From: Macrobrachium rosenbergii
Taxonomy: Eukaryota; Arthropoda; Malacostraca; Decapoda; Palaemonidae
Length of the DNA stretch: 64,000 nt
Direction: 5' to 3'
Assembly (NCBI RefSeq): GCF_040412425.1
Contig: NC_089744.1
Span: 26,392,001-26,456,000, forward strand
Under the pieces are notes generated by a model. It searched no databases. It was not told the DNA's origin and saw only the letters and a program-made list of their open reading frames with translations. Positions 12,381 through 22,199 of the stretch are shown here, piece after piece (positions within the stretch are counted from its first letter, which is position 1; every line of letters starts with the position of its first letter). The position numbers and the translations under genes are program-made.

Positions 12381-12690
12381 TATGTAATTACTTGGTAAGT
12401 TACTTATATAAAAATGAAATTTTTATGGTAAAATAAAGTTTTATATATACTTACCAAGTAATTACATGATCGGAGCCCTTCCACTTCCCCTCTGATGGAC
12501 ATATGGCATAAACAGAATGAAGTTGTCTGCTAAGTCGTTCCTGGTATTCCCGTTAGTGGGCAGGACCAGTCACCTGCACTAAACTTTGAAGCGTTACCCT
12601 TGAATTTTTTTAATTTAAGCTGCTGTGCAAGAGGAAACTATAGCTATGTAATTACATGATAAGTGTATATAAGACTTTATTTTATAAAAA
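12381..12690 (+). repeat. ICR palindrome and right terminal repeat of family B copy 2
   Basis: Bases 12381-12467 form a near-palindrome with TAATTACTTGGTAAGT on the left and ACTTACCAAGTAATTA on the right of an AT-rich centre. The terminal repeat follows to about 12690. The same palindrome type occurs at 20030-20112, 23965-24055 and 51655-51745. Confidence 0.75.
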
Positions 12691-12976
12691 TACCATATTA
12701 CTTTGAAAGTTTGTGATTTCAGTTAATCTGTACTCGGACTTTTAGTGGAAGTATTATACAGTATGTAGTGCCATTTGTAGTTTAAGAATATGGTGCACAG
12801 TACTTATTTTACTTAGGGATAAAGCACAGTAGGTATTGTGCTACTTTATTTATGAGTTTGTTTTGTCTTTTGCAGTTAGTGTATCTGATATCACATACAA
12901 GATCACCTCATTTCAAGTAAGATTACATTTGTGAAAAATGTGTCAGATGTGGAAAGGCTTAGGATACTAGAGCAGT
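12691..12976 (+). other. Sequence upstream of HARS exon 1, possible 5' UTR exon
   Basis: No transposon homology to the rest of the window is visible. A pyrimidine tract followed by TTTTGCAG ends at 12875, so the exon holding the first ATG could begin at 12876 as a spliced 5' UTR exon. An in-frame TAG at 12968-12970 shows that coding does not extend upstream. No TATA box or transcription start could be assigned. Confidence 0.4.
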
Positions 12977-13111
12977 ATGGCATTCAGGGGGTTTATGAAT
13001 GGGAGCATCAAGAGATATATATTTCCTCTCACTACCAGCAGAACTGCCTTCTCCCAGTTGACTGCTTCTCATTCAAAGTTGATTCCTGGGGTTCGTGGTG
13101 TAACATGTAAG
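12977..13111 (+). CDS. HARS: Histidyl-tRNA synthetase exon 1, mitochondrial-targeting presequence
   Basis: The 45-codon frame starts at an ATG in good context (A at -3, G at +4) with an in-frame TAG nine bases upstream. It ends at AAG followed by the donor GTAGGA. The encoded residues contain no Asp or Glu, seven Arg/Lys and many Ser/Thr, starting MAFRGFMNGSIKRY, which is the composition of an amphipathic mitochondrial presequence. It ends in phase 0, exactly the phase needed by exon 2 at 31133. Many invertebrates make mitochondrial and cytosolic HisRS from one gene, and this exon would supply the mitochondrial form. A second in-frame Met is residue 7. The exon is too short for ordinary ORF scans. 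The link to exon 2 across an 18 kb intron is inferred from phase and composition; RNA evidence is absent. Confidence 0.7.
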
Positions 13112-13815
13112 GTAGGAACAATGGCTCTGTCTTTCTCAAATACTTCTTAATCACTAGCTGTGGATTAGATACGAGATACAGTGCACATTTACATTTGGGA
13201 TTATGATATAGATGAGTAAACGTTGTGTGTGAAGGCTGTAGTATGTTGTTTTAGTCAAGGTAGCTACTTAGCAGTTTGTCAAATCTTTTCTCGTAGGAAT
13301 AACATGTTGGAAAAAGTCACTTGTGATGTTACAGATTGACTTGTAACTGCATTGCACCATGGTAATAGCCTTTTTGTCTTATTTCTACAGTCCTTGAACT
13401 GTGTGTAATAGAATTTATCAGTACAGTGGATGTTATGTGTTTTTGTACTTTTTTTTTTTTTAAGAACTTATTTCTACAGTCCTTGAACTGTGTGTAATAG
13501 AATTTATCAGTACAGTAGATGGTATGTGTTTTTGTACTTTTTTTTTTTTTTAAGAACTTACCTGTATTGTTTTGATGCAGTTAGAGAAGTAATACACTCT
13601 AATATTTGCATATTCCTTTTCTACTGGTGCAGACCACTATAAGTAGTCATTTAATTTTTTTTTTTTTTTTTTTCATTTAACTCTAACCCCAGCTGTATTG
13701 CAATGTGTACTTTACTCTTCATCCATTCGCTTTGCTGTTCTCTTGCCTGGCAGTTAAGCTTTAACCTTTTCTAACTACATTTTTTATCAGTCAAGAACAA
13801 ATCCTTTCATATAAG
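13112..13815 (+). other. Start of HARS intron 1, no gene seen
   Basis: This is AT-rich intronic sequence with a tandem duplication at 13379-13557 and poly-T tracts near 13451, 13540 and 13655-13672. No coding or transposon domain was recognised. Confidence 0.5.
13379..13557 (+). repeat. Two-copy tandem duplication, 89 bp period
   Basis: ATTTCTACAGTCCTTGAACT begins at 13381 and again at 13470. The two units are nearly identical and each ends in a poly-T run and TAAGAA. Low divergence suggests a recent event. Confidence 0.85.
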
Positions 13816-14365
13816 TAACTTACCAAGTAATTACATAGCTATAGTTTCACCTTACTTGGTGCTTAAATTTAAAAAGTCATGGTAGCTCTTTTATTGTTTT
13901 TGTATAGTTGACTAGCCCTGCCCACCATCAGGGAACAATAGGAACAACAAAAGAGAGGAGCTCAATTTATTTCTGTTGGCCACCAATGCAACATCTGACG
14001 TATGCAGTGCTTATTATGGTTTTTTTCATTGGTATTTTGGTCGAATTTCTCCGGGATTCAGTGAAGTACTCTTGCATTTGTGTAGCCTTCAAGCTTGTTA
14101 GCTTTAGTCAGATTTTCTAACTGTTTTTGGATTTAATTATGTCGAACTCTAGCTCTCCCAGTATTCGTTATTCTAGCAAAGGATGCAAGACTAGACTCAC
14201 GAAATCTGCTTATGATTCAGATACAGTTTGTTCTAATTGTAGGGGGCAAGTATGTATGAAAGATCAAAGGTGGTGAATGCAAGGGCTGGGATGATAGGAA
14301 ATGGAAGGTTTTGCAATTTCAAGCTTTAGGTAGCCTAGAATCTAATCCTAGTAATGTAGATGATA
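13816..14365 (+). mobile_element. 5' end of a DIRS-like element, family C (terminal repeat, leader, gag start)
   Basis: Bases 13816-13925 match the terminal-repeat type seen at 24055-24290 in reverse complement (ACTTACCAAGTAATTACATAG). A leader follows and then a short gag start at 14139. A MITE (14366) ends the readable part, and the rest of this copy is not seen here. Confidence 0.6.
14139..14276 (+). pseudogene. gag-like N-terminus of a family C DIRS-like element
   Basis: The 45-codon frame from the ATG at 14139 holds a Ser-rich start and CSNCRGQVC, the first half of the Cys-rich module seen at 251-511 and near 39966-40035. The frame stops at 14274-14276. After a shift the sequence continues with a Cys/Trp-rich block like the second half of the module. 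The module thus joins families A and C. Confidence 0.5.
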
Positions 14366-14538
14366 CAGGCAGTCCCTGGTTAACGGCGATCTGGTTTTAT
14401 GGCACTTGTTTAGTGACAAAAATTGGCAATTTTCATCACCGAAAATCACCGATTTCCACTAATTGGCGCCACTACGTACCTAAAAGAGGCGCCGAAAACC
14501 AAAAATCGGCGCCAAGAAACCCCGAAAATCACTGAATA
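14366..14538 (+). mobile_element. Tigger-type MITE family 2, left part
   Basis: It starts with CAGGCAGTCCCTGGTTA after a TA, matching the complete copies at 23111-23395 and 26339-26620. It is cut by a MITE family 1 copy at 14539, so its right end is missing. Confidence 0.75.
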
Positions 14539-14742
14539 CAGTAAACCCCCCATATTCGCGGTCTCATAGTTTGCGGACTCACCTATTCACGGATTTCTCT
14601 ATGGAACAAATATACTCTTTATTCGCTGAAAATCCGCCCATTCACGGTATTTTTCACTGAAAAATATTCACTAATTACTCTATTTTCATCTCATTTTCAT
14701 GACTAAATGCACTTTTTGTGATAAAACTATTAAAATACTCAG
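14539..14742 (+). mobile_element. Tigger-type MITE family 1, left part, nested in MITE family 2
   Basis: It begins CAGTAAACCCCCCATATTCG after a TA and follows the full copies at 18082 and 33337 until about 14742, where homology is lost. The right end is absent. Confidence 0.75.
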
Positions 14743-14769
14743 GTAGTGCTTGAGTTACAATAGTTCACC

Positions 14770-15510
14770 TTACGATAATTCGATTTGCAATGGGGTAAGC
14801 AATTAATACCGATACAGCAATATTTATAAAATATTTTTTGGTACATTGTGGGTTATTGTGGTTTGGGATTGGGGAAGCACAGTCAATTGTAGCAAGATGT
14901 AACAGCACTATAACCATTAAAGCCAATGTTTAACCATCTGTATCTTAACCCTCTACCTCAGGCCATCCTGTAATAGATACTTTCAGATATGTGTTTACTA
15001 CCATAAATGTCAGACAGGTAGCAAACACAATATTTACGTTATTATGCTACAGTATTCGGAAAAGGAAAGTTAACCTTTACCGAGAACAGTTGAAGTACAC
15101 AGAGTATCATCATACAGACATGTCACAAATCCTAACAAACATTAATTGAGACTCACGGAAAGTAATTCATTACCGTAAATATTGCTTCAGCAATGAATGC
15201 TTTGTTTACGTTTACTCTATTATGTTAAACGGCAAAGGTGGTATTGCGGTAAACTGAGCTACCAGTAGTTAACCCATTTGATTGCGAATTTGCTTTTGTA
15301 GCCAGCAAAATATGATGAACTTGAATCAGATCTTAATAACAAAGGTTGTCTGCTACGTTGTTCCAGGTATTCCCGTGAGTGGGTGGTACCAGTCATCTGC
15401 ACTAAACTTTGAAGCTTTACCTGCAAATTTTTTAATTTAAGCTGCTGTGCAAGAGGAAACTATAGCTATGTAATTACTTGGTAAGTTACTTATATAAAAC
15501 TTTATTTTCG
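14770..15510 (-). mobile_element. Family B DIRS-like terminal repeat and leader, minus strand
   Basis: Read on the minus strand, 15510 to 15345 is the terminal repeat and 15345 to 14770 is the leader. They match 7361-7530 and 7660-8160 of copy 2. The repeat abuts a gag fragment at 15511 that is also on the minus strand, so one element appears to have inserted into the gag of another. Confidence 0.7.
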
Positions 15511-16740
15511 CCAACAAAAAGGCTGAACGTCGTGCAGAGTCGATGAGACCGGAGAAGTCTCTCTTGGAGGAGGCATTGACTCCCTAAGAAGAACCTTTCC
15601 CCGGTGACATGTGACAGGTATCTCCTGCGAGTTAACCTAGAAGAAGGAAAGGCGAAGGAGGCCTTACCCTGCTCTCTCTTCGCAAAGAGCCAATCTCCAG
15701 CCTCTTTAAGGGCTTTCCTTGAAGAGGAAGAAAGAACCACCTTGTGGAGCTGAGCACTGACATCAGTTTGGTTCCTCATTAAGAAAGTCAAGGCAGGCGA
15801 GACTGGGGCAGCTGGCACAAAAAAACGAAGGAAGGCTTGCCAGGAAATACCTAAGAAGAGCTGCATATGCTGAGGGGGCAGGCTCTTGGTCTAACTCCTC
15901 TTCGTCGGAGGAGACTGGAGACACAGGCGAGTCCTTCGTCAGTCTAGATAAAGCCAGAGCTTTCCGCAATAGGCCCATGATATTGGCCAATTGACGTTTG
16001 ATGGGAGCCAAGGACGGATCATCCACAGCAGGCGCAAAAAAACCAAAGTTGTAACTCGATGCTGAAGAGAAGGAGCAGGGGCTCGAAAGATGGCGCCGAG
16101 CGCTTGGCAACTGGCACCTAATGCTTGGGAGCTGGTGCTGGGCACTCGTAAGTTGGCGCCAGGCGCTTTGGAGTAGGCAACGGACGCTCGTGAGATGATG
16201 GGCGCCAGGAAGAAAGACATTGGGCGCCTCTTGGTGCTCAGGTGCCTGGGAGCCAATTACTGGAGATCCATAATAGAACGATCAAAAGGAACATTCTGTG
16301 GGCTGTCCCATGTGCTGCAGGACGGTTGAGGGCTGCGAGGTCATTCCTTAAACTGCTTACAGGGCAGCGGAGAGGAGAGGACAGCATTGTCTGCATGTCT
16401 CTTCAGAAGGTGTACTCATCAGGGATGCACCATCGACACCTCTTGTCAGGACTGGATTCCTCAGAATCAGAGGACAACTGACGCACGTGCACTGAGATGC
16501 CTTCCAGTGGCTGTCTGTCGAAGCCTGGGTACGCACAACAGGCTCGACTGAGTGGGCGACTACCTGTGGGCAAACCCCACCGGCCTCCCTTGGACCTCAG
16601 GTGTGTCTTCTCCCAGGTTCAGGGAAGTATGACAAGAACCTTCATCTAGGAGAACCAGCAGGATGAGCAGCCACTTTCTCCACTTGCACAACACTCTTAT
16701 CACTACACACATTTTCTTGATGCACTTTGTCCTTCAGGGA
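15511..16740 (-). pseudogene. Family B gag-like fragment, minus strand
   Basis: Minus-strand frames 16110-15763 and 15866-15486 contain blocks matching the gag of copy B6: SLAPIKRQLANIMGLLRKA (compare SLASIKQQLADILGLLQKA at about 47320), FLMRNQTDV and RRYLSHVTGE (compare RRYLSYATGE at about 47708). The frames shift relative to each other near 15800. Homology stops at about 15511, at the gag position corresponding to roughly 47820 in B6, where a second element's terminal repeat begins. The upstream part (16260-16740) matches the GC-rich gag start of copy 2. Confidence 0.65.
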
Positions 16741-16921
16741 TGGTCCTAACTTGGCCACAAGTGTTCACAACCAGGTTTAACTTGTGATTGAATCTAGATT
16801 CAAGACTGGCAATGGGATCGCAGTTAGAAGCTTGGGGGCCAGGTATGGGAGTAGGTGGTACAAAAGTAGGAGGGTGGTGATAGGAGACAAAACAGGAACA
16901 GGGGAAGGAGGAATAGTAATA

Positions 16922-16989
16922 AAGGCAGTCCCTGGTTATCGGTGGGGGTTCTGTTCTGAGGGAGTGATAATAACCGAAAATTGCTGCTA
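16922..16989 (+). mobile_element. MITE family 2 left-end fragment
   Basis: Sixty-eight bases starting AAGGCAGTCCCTGGTTATCG follow the family 2 end, then are cut by a family 1 MITE. Confidence 0.65.
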
Positions 16990-17105
16990 CAGTAAACTCC
17001 CTGTATTCGTGGGGGGTGCGCACCATATCCCCCTGCAAATAGGTAGAGCCCACGAATACTTAGAACCCTTCTAAGTTTTGATAGTTCAAACACACAAAAA
17101 AAATA
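16990..17105 (-). mobile_element. MITE family 1 fragment nested in family 2
   Basis: It begins CAGTAAACTCCCTGTATTCG and follows the orientation of the copy at 19034. Homology ends at about 17105. The neighbour 14366/14539 shows the same nesting order at a different insertion point. Confidence 0.65.
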
Positions 17106-17109
17106 TAAC

Positions 17110-18079
17110 ACAAAAAAAATAAAAATTCTTATACAGATGTTATCCTACTTACGATAGGGTTAGGTTCCAAAAAAACCCATCGTTTGTTGGAAAAAACGTA
17201 TCTCGAATATAACCTAGCCTACACTATAAAGTATACGCTCTAAATACACGGTATAGTAATTATTAATATCAGCTAATTCTGGAGGTTCATGCAGAGGGAC
17301 TTATGATAATTCAGTACAAAGAGAAATTGAATAACAAACAAGAATTAGCTTAGCCTACACTATGGTATATCGTATACATGTACGGTAGCGTAGCCTACAT
17401 TATACTGTACTGTAATTCACATATCGTATTTTACAAACATCAACATAACGAATATGCATCTTTTCCATGGATCTTTTAAAATGTTATGCCTTAATTCACT
17501 GTGTCCAATAATATTGCATATGTATTCTTATATTGCTTTTGTATTAAAAATTGCGATCATCACGATCAGTGTTTTGGTTTGGAAATTGTTTATGTGGTGT
17601 TTATTTCGCCGCATTTAACTCAGTTTAGAGCGCTTTTCTTGCTTATAGTTAGCGTAAATGAATCTCTAGATACTTTATTTATATGGGGCAAGGTTATTTT
17701 TTGTTATATTGTACGAAGCGTTTTTAAGTCGAAATATAACTTAATTACATCTCGTGAAACTAATTTTGCTGTTTTTTCGTTAATAGATGATGTTGGCCAC
17801 TTGGGAGCGTTTGTTGTGTATAAAAAGAATCAAGATTCTGTTCGCTATTTTCACTTGATTTCATCATAATACGAGATTTATGTATTTATCGTTTATTGGC
17901 GTAAAAATAGCAGTAATGTGTTCTTTCATGCCCAGTGGTTTTGATTAAAATACTTTCTCTCCGATTTTAATTACGGTCAAGTTTCATCCATGTTGCTGAT
18001 GCACGATAATTTATAGTCATTAGCATCTTGAACATTGTTTTCACAGCTTCAGCTACAACTTGCAGCATAAATTTAGCAG
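17110..18079 (+). repeat. Interspersed repeat, possible DIRS-like leader sequence
   Basis: Bases 17360-18060 match 46385-47040, which sits immediately upstream of the gag of copy B6. The repeat may therefore be the leader of a DIRS-like subfamily. A 122-codon frame at 17501-17869 is not kept open in the second copy, so I do not call it a gene. Confidence 0.5.
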
Positions 18080-18081
18080 TA

Positions 18082-18434
18082 CAGTAAACCCCCTGTATTC
18101 GCGGTCTCAATGTACACGGACTCACGTATTCACGTATTTCTCTGTGGAATGTACCTACCCATTATTCGAGGAAAATTCGCCCATTCACGGTATTTTTCAC
18201 TGAGGAATATTCACTAATTACTGTATTTGCATATAATTTTCATGACTAAATGCACTTTTTGTGATAAAACTATTAAAATATTCAGCTATAAGCATTTTTA
18301 GAGGGTTTTTTTGTGTTTAAACTATCAAAATAGGCAGTTCTAAGTGTTTTTAGCAGGGTTTTAAGTATTTGCAGATTTTTGCTATTCGCAGAGGGGTGTG
18401 GTACGCATCCCCCAGGAATACGGGGGGTTTACCG
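18082..18434 (+). mobile_element. Tigger-type MITE family 1, complete (353 bp)
   Basis: Inverted ends CAGTAAACCCCC and GGGGGGTTTACCG lie between TA dinucleotides at 18080-18081 and 18435-18436. Both ends match those of the Tigger element at 25214-29771, which is the likely source of transposase for the family. Confidence 0.85.
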
Positions 18435-19033
18435 TAAATTTCCTTGCCGATCTTTTAGCCATACCGAATAAGGGTACATGTATAATGTAAAAATATATCA
18501 CTCCTATTCTAATTAATGTCATTTGTACTATAACCTATGGTAATTGTGTATTACCATACAATGGTTGAAATACAAGCAAAAGGGCTGTTGTTAACTGATT
18601 CGGTGATAAACAAAACAACAGTTTCTCGTTTGGTTGCTTATGGCTGTACGCATTTATGCAAGAGTATAACGTTACAAATAATACTCTTATCATTCTCTGT
18701 TACTTTTTTAACTAGAAGATGGGATAAAGATTTGGAGGAAAAGAAGCTGGTCTATTGTAATTTGGTCTCTCTCGCTGCCTTATTGTACGCTGCTGCCTGC
18801 GCCCATGCGAAATTTTGGAAATAGATCAGTGAAGGAAATTTTATCAGAATCTCCTACATTTTCAATAATACCAATTTTAATGTTGATGAGGAGCTGTGAT
18901 GTAATTAATAAAATATAAAAGTAGGTAATAGAAATATGAAAATCCTTAGGTGTCTAATGAAGTTTAAAACAAGTAAATTTTAAAATTTTAATAAATTTAT
19001 TTTAAATTTTAATATACCTTTTTAGTGAGTATA
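18435..19033 (+). other. HARS intron 1 sequence, nothing recognised
   Basis: This is AT-rich. Short open frames (for example 18537-18824) have no motif I recognise and no second copy in the window. Confidence 0.4.
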
Positions 19034-19390
19034 CAATGAACCCCCCGTATTTGCGGGGGATGCGTACCGCCCCCCCACCCCCCACAAATAGCTAAAATCT
19101 GCAAATACTTAAAACCCCTCTAAAAACACTTAGAACTGCCCATTTTGATAGTTTAAACAAGAAAAACCCTCTAAAAATGCTTATACCTGAGTATATTAAT
19201 AGTTTTATCACAAAAAGTGCATTTATTCATGAAAATTATATGAAAATACAGCAATTAGTGAATATTTCCCAGTGAAAAATACCGCAAATGGGCGAATTTT
19301 CCGTGAATAATAGTTAGATATGTTCCACAGAGAAACCCACGAATGCGTGAGTCTGCGAATCATGAGAACGCGAATACGGGGGGTTTATTG
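19034..19390 (-). mobile_element. Tigger-type MITE family 1, complete (357 bp), opposite orientation
   Basis: It is flanked by TA at 19032-19033 and 19391-19392 and is inverted relative to 18082-18434. The two copies form a potential 350 bp stem with a 600 bp loop. Confidence 0.85.
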
Positions 19391-19639
19391 TATATGGAAA
19401 CGTGAGTATAAATGTATTTATTGTGTGAGTGTGTCCCAGTATGAGAGCGTTTGCCTTTGTGCAGGTTTTAATTTTATTTTCATTCATTCGTCACTATATC
19501 GAAAGACCTATTTGATCCTAGTGCTAGGCTTCTAGCCTAGACCTGTCATTTCATCCAAATCCTTCGGGCCAACCCTGTGAGAGGTGATAGTCAGCTCAGT
19601 GGTCTGGTTAAACTGTTTTTTAATAATAATAATGAGGGT

Positions 19640-20112
19640 ACAGTGTACCTGGAGTACCCACTAATCTTAGTGGATGGGTTGTGGTTTTTTCAGTGTAGGT
19701 GACAGCATTGTCTGGTTGTTTTTGATGTTGGTACTGTGCCCAGGGCAGGGGTACTTGTATATGCTTTGCTAACCATCAGCCAATCCTCCGCTGCAAGGCT
19801 CCCACTTCAGTAGAAGCGACCCATGGCTCAACCGCCACACCACTACAGGTTAAGATGAACACCAGCCAAAGGCAGTACTCTCCTGCAGTGGCTCTCTTAC
19901 CAAGTAAGGAAACGACAGACGTATCAATGCTGGCAAAATTTCTATTTTTAAGTCATTACCATGCCTTAATGTTTTGGAGTAGAATACAGTATGTCCATAT
20001 ATTCCACCCCCACTCAATGTGGGATTCAGCTATGTAATTACTTGGTAAGTTACATACTGTATATGAAAATGATATTTTCATAATAAAATTAAGTTTCATA
20101 TATACCTACCAA
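19640..20112 (+). mobile_element. 3' tail of a family B/C DIRS-like element with ICR
   Basis: This is collinear with 12000-12465, 23517-24050 and 51300-51745. It ends within the ICR palindrome (20030-20112), where an RTE fragment begins. The short fragment 19593-19620 just upstream matches the SINE body on the plus strand. Confidence 0.65.
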
Positions 20113-20880
20113 GCACCCCATGTGAGGAGCGTATGCTGATATTAGATTTACTACTTTATCCCCTATTAATATTAGAAGCTTTAAAAGTCTATCATTTACT
20201 CTCTTTAGTTCTACCACTTTTTCCTTCCAGTTGTTGCTTATTATAATTCCAACTCTATTTCTTCCCTCTCGTGACCCGCTGTAATAAAGCTTATACTTAT
20301 TTCCTATCTCTCTAGTTCCACTCCCTTTCCACCTAGTCTTCTGCACACACAAGAAATCTATCCTCCTCCTCCTCTCCATCACATCTACTATCTCCCTCAG
20401 TCTTCCTGTTAAAGTACCAACGTTCCACGTACCTGGTCTAATCTTCCACTCTTTCACTAACCTCTTTGGCCGCACTCGTGAACCCTGCGGTACCCCTCGC
20501 CCATTTATCACGCCAGTAGGGGGATTCTGACACGCGTCGCTTACAGGGGACGCCCTAGCCACATTCATATTTCTTACAACATCAGGCATGGTTCATTGTT
20601 TGGCAAAGGGGTTTTTACAACCTCATGCCCTTGCTGTCATCAACCACAGTTATTGGCTGTGTGACTCGCCTTTGACCAAAAACTCCACCTGCAAGGCAGC
20701 AGCTTCCACTGTTATTGGCAGTGGACCTAGCCTTTTACTAAAAAGACTGCAAGGCAGCAGTTTCCAGTTATCGGCAATGGGCCTAGCCTTTTACTAAAGA
20801 GTGAGACTGCAAGGCAGCAGCTGTCCTTTTAGTCGCCTTTTACGACATGCAGGACCTACGGTGGTAGTATTCTTACACCC
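20113..20880 (-). mobile_element. RTE-type non-LTR retrotransposon, 5' part only
   Basis: The minus-strand frame starting at 20589 encodes an apurinic endonuclease-like domain: TWNVGTLTGRLREIVDVM, then FLCVQKTRWKG, then YYSGSREGRNRVGIIIS, then ISAYAP. In RTE endonucleases the second block normally carries a catalytic Glu (QET), while here it is QKT, so the Glu is replaced by Lys. The 5' UTR-like part (20590-20880) contains degenerate repeats of a GCAAGGCAGCAG block. The element stops at 20113 in the middle of the endonuclease, so the 3' part with the RT is missing, unlike the usual 5' truncation of non-LTR elements. Proteins of this type are often mislabelled craniofacial development protein 2-like. 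Confidence 0.7.
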
Positions 20881-20892
20881 TTACCAGAAGAT

Positions 20893-21348
20893 TGAAATGG
20901 TTACATTTGATGGGGGTCAACATTTCGCTGTATCTCAACGATTGGCTAATTCTCTCCCAGTCGAAGGACAAATGTGCAGAGGACCTTCACAAGACCCTTC
21001 TTCTCACCCAGGATTTGGGCCTCTTGATAAACTTTCCAAGGTCTCAACTGACACCTTCTCAGGGGATAGCTTATTTGGGGATGAGGATAAACTCACAGAT
21101 TTTTCGGGTTTTTCCCTCCCCCCAAAGGATAGACTCGTGCCTTCAGAAGGTAGACAAATTTCTCTCCCTTCAGTCCTGTTCTGTGAACAGCTAGATGAGC
21201 CTGACTCTCTCGTCCATGGATCAGTTCGTGTCCCTGTGAAGGCTACACATGAGAAACTTACAGTTCTCTCTGAAAATCAGTTGGAACAGAAAGAAATACC
21301 CGGATTCTTTTGTTTTTCCAACAGTGAAGAAATACAAGAGGACCTTGT
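20893..21348 (+). pseudogene. RT C-terminal part (family C copy 3)
   Basis: Frame 20892-21194 reads ISLYLNDWLILSQS. This is the YxDD catalytic box with the first Asp changed to Asn. SQLTPSQGIAYLGMRINS follows, the block usually seen after the active site in DIRS RTs. The frame breaks at 21194 and continues shifted toward the RNase H. Confidence 0.7.
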
Positions 21349-21770
21349 TTGGTGAAAATCAAGAGACAAGCTCTCTCGAGCCCTGACCTAGTGTTTTATT
21401 CAGACACATCAGACCTAGGTTGGGGAGCCCTCCTGGGAGACAAGAAAGTCTCAGGCCTTTGGACTTCAGAGCAGAAGAAATGGCATATCAGTGTGAAAGA
21501 ATTGACGGCATTTCACTGGGGATTGCAAGCATTTGCATCTGAAGTTCCGGGAAGACAGTGACCGTCCACTCAGACGACACCATGGCACTGTCTTGTGTCA
21601 AAAAATTGGGGGACTCATTCATTTACCGTTTGCGAGGCATCAAGAGCCCTGCTCATTTGGGCGGATCAGAATCAAACCCAGATCTTAACCAAGTTTATTC
21701 AGGGGAAATTCAGCTTGTTAGCGGATGAACTCGGCCGCTGAAAGCAAGTTCTCCCCACGGAATGCGCTCT
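21349..21770 (+). pseudogene. RNase H domain (family C copy 3)
   Basis: Frame 21349-21561 holds VFYSDTSDLGWGALLGD (first Asp) and WHISVKELTAFHWGL (Glu). A stop follows, and the Asp box and final Asp are read in shifted frames up to about 21770. It aligns with the RNase H of B6 at 49480-49840. Confidence 0.7.
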
Positions 21771-22199
21771 GGACCCCCTAGTGTGCCTGGAGTTATGGAA
21801 ACTGTGGGTAAGGCCATTTCTAGATCTGTTTGTGACCGCGGAGAACCATCATCTCCCTCTGTATTGTTCGCCAGCTCCAGATCCCCAAGCACGGGCAACA
21901 GATGCAATGCTTTTAGATTGATCGACCAAAGACCTTTATTGGAATGTAACAGTGACTCTAGTAGCCCCTTTCTGGCCAGCACAGGAATGGTTCCCGGACT
22001 TGTTGGAACTTCTCATGGATTTTCCAAGGCTGTTGCCTCAAAAACCCAAACTACTCAGACAACTACATTTCAGGCAGTTCCATCAGAGACTGTCCACTCT
22101 GGCTCTGACCGCGTTCAGACTTTCTACAGAATGGTACAAGCGAAAGGATATTCAAAGGCAGTTGCAGACACTATTGCCCATTGCAGATGGCATCCCTCG

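Larger units (their letters stand above)
7361..12690 (+). mobile_element. Strongly decayed DIRS-like element, family B (copy 2)
   Basis: The element is flanked by inverted ends: 7361-7530 matches the reverse complement of 12440-12680. Inside, in the same order as copy B6 (47041-51965), are a leader, a gag-like relic rich in short GC blocks (8730-10350), an RT relic near 10725-10870 that aligns with 48785-48950, an RNase H relic near 11000-11060 that aligns with 49380-49440, and a 3' tail (11990-12380) matching 51300-51650. No frame is open for long, so this is one of the oldest insertions here. It lies directly upstream of HARS exon 1. Confidence 0.75.

Noticed and set aside
17501..17869. 122-codon frame as a gene
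   Set aside because: The second copy of this repeat (46385-47040) does not keep the frame open.
18537..18824. 95-codon frame as a small gene
   Set aside because: No motif, no second copy, no splice or start support; AT-rich intron frames of this size arise by chance.
20089..20589. Minus-strand frame as craniofacial development protein 2-like host gene
   Set aside because: The motifs are those of an RTE endonuclease and the frame is truncated between DIRS fragments. That label is a common mis-annotation.
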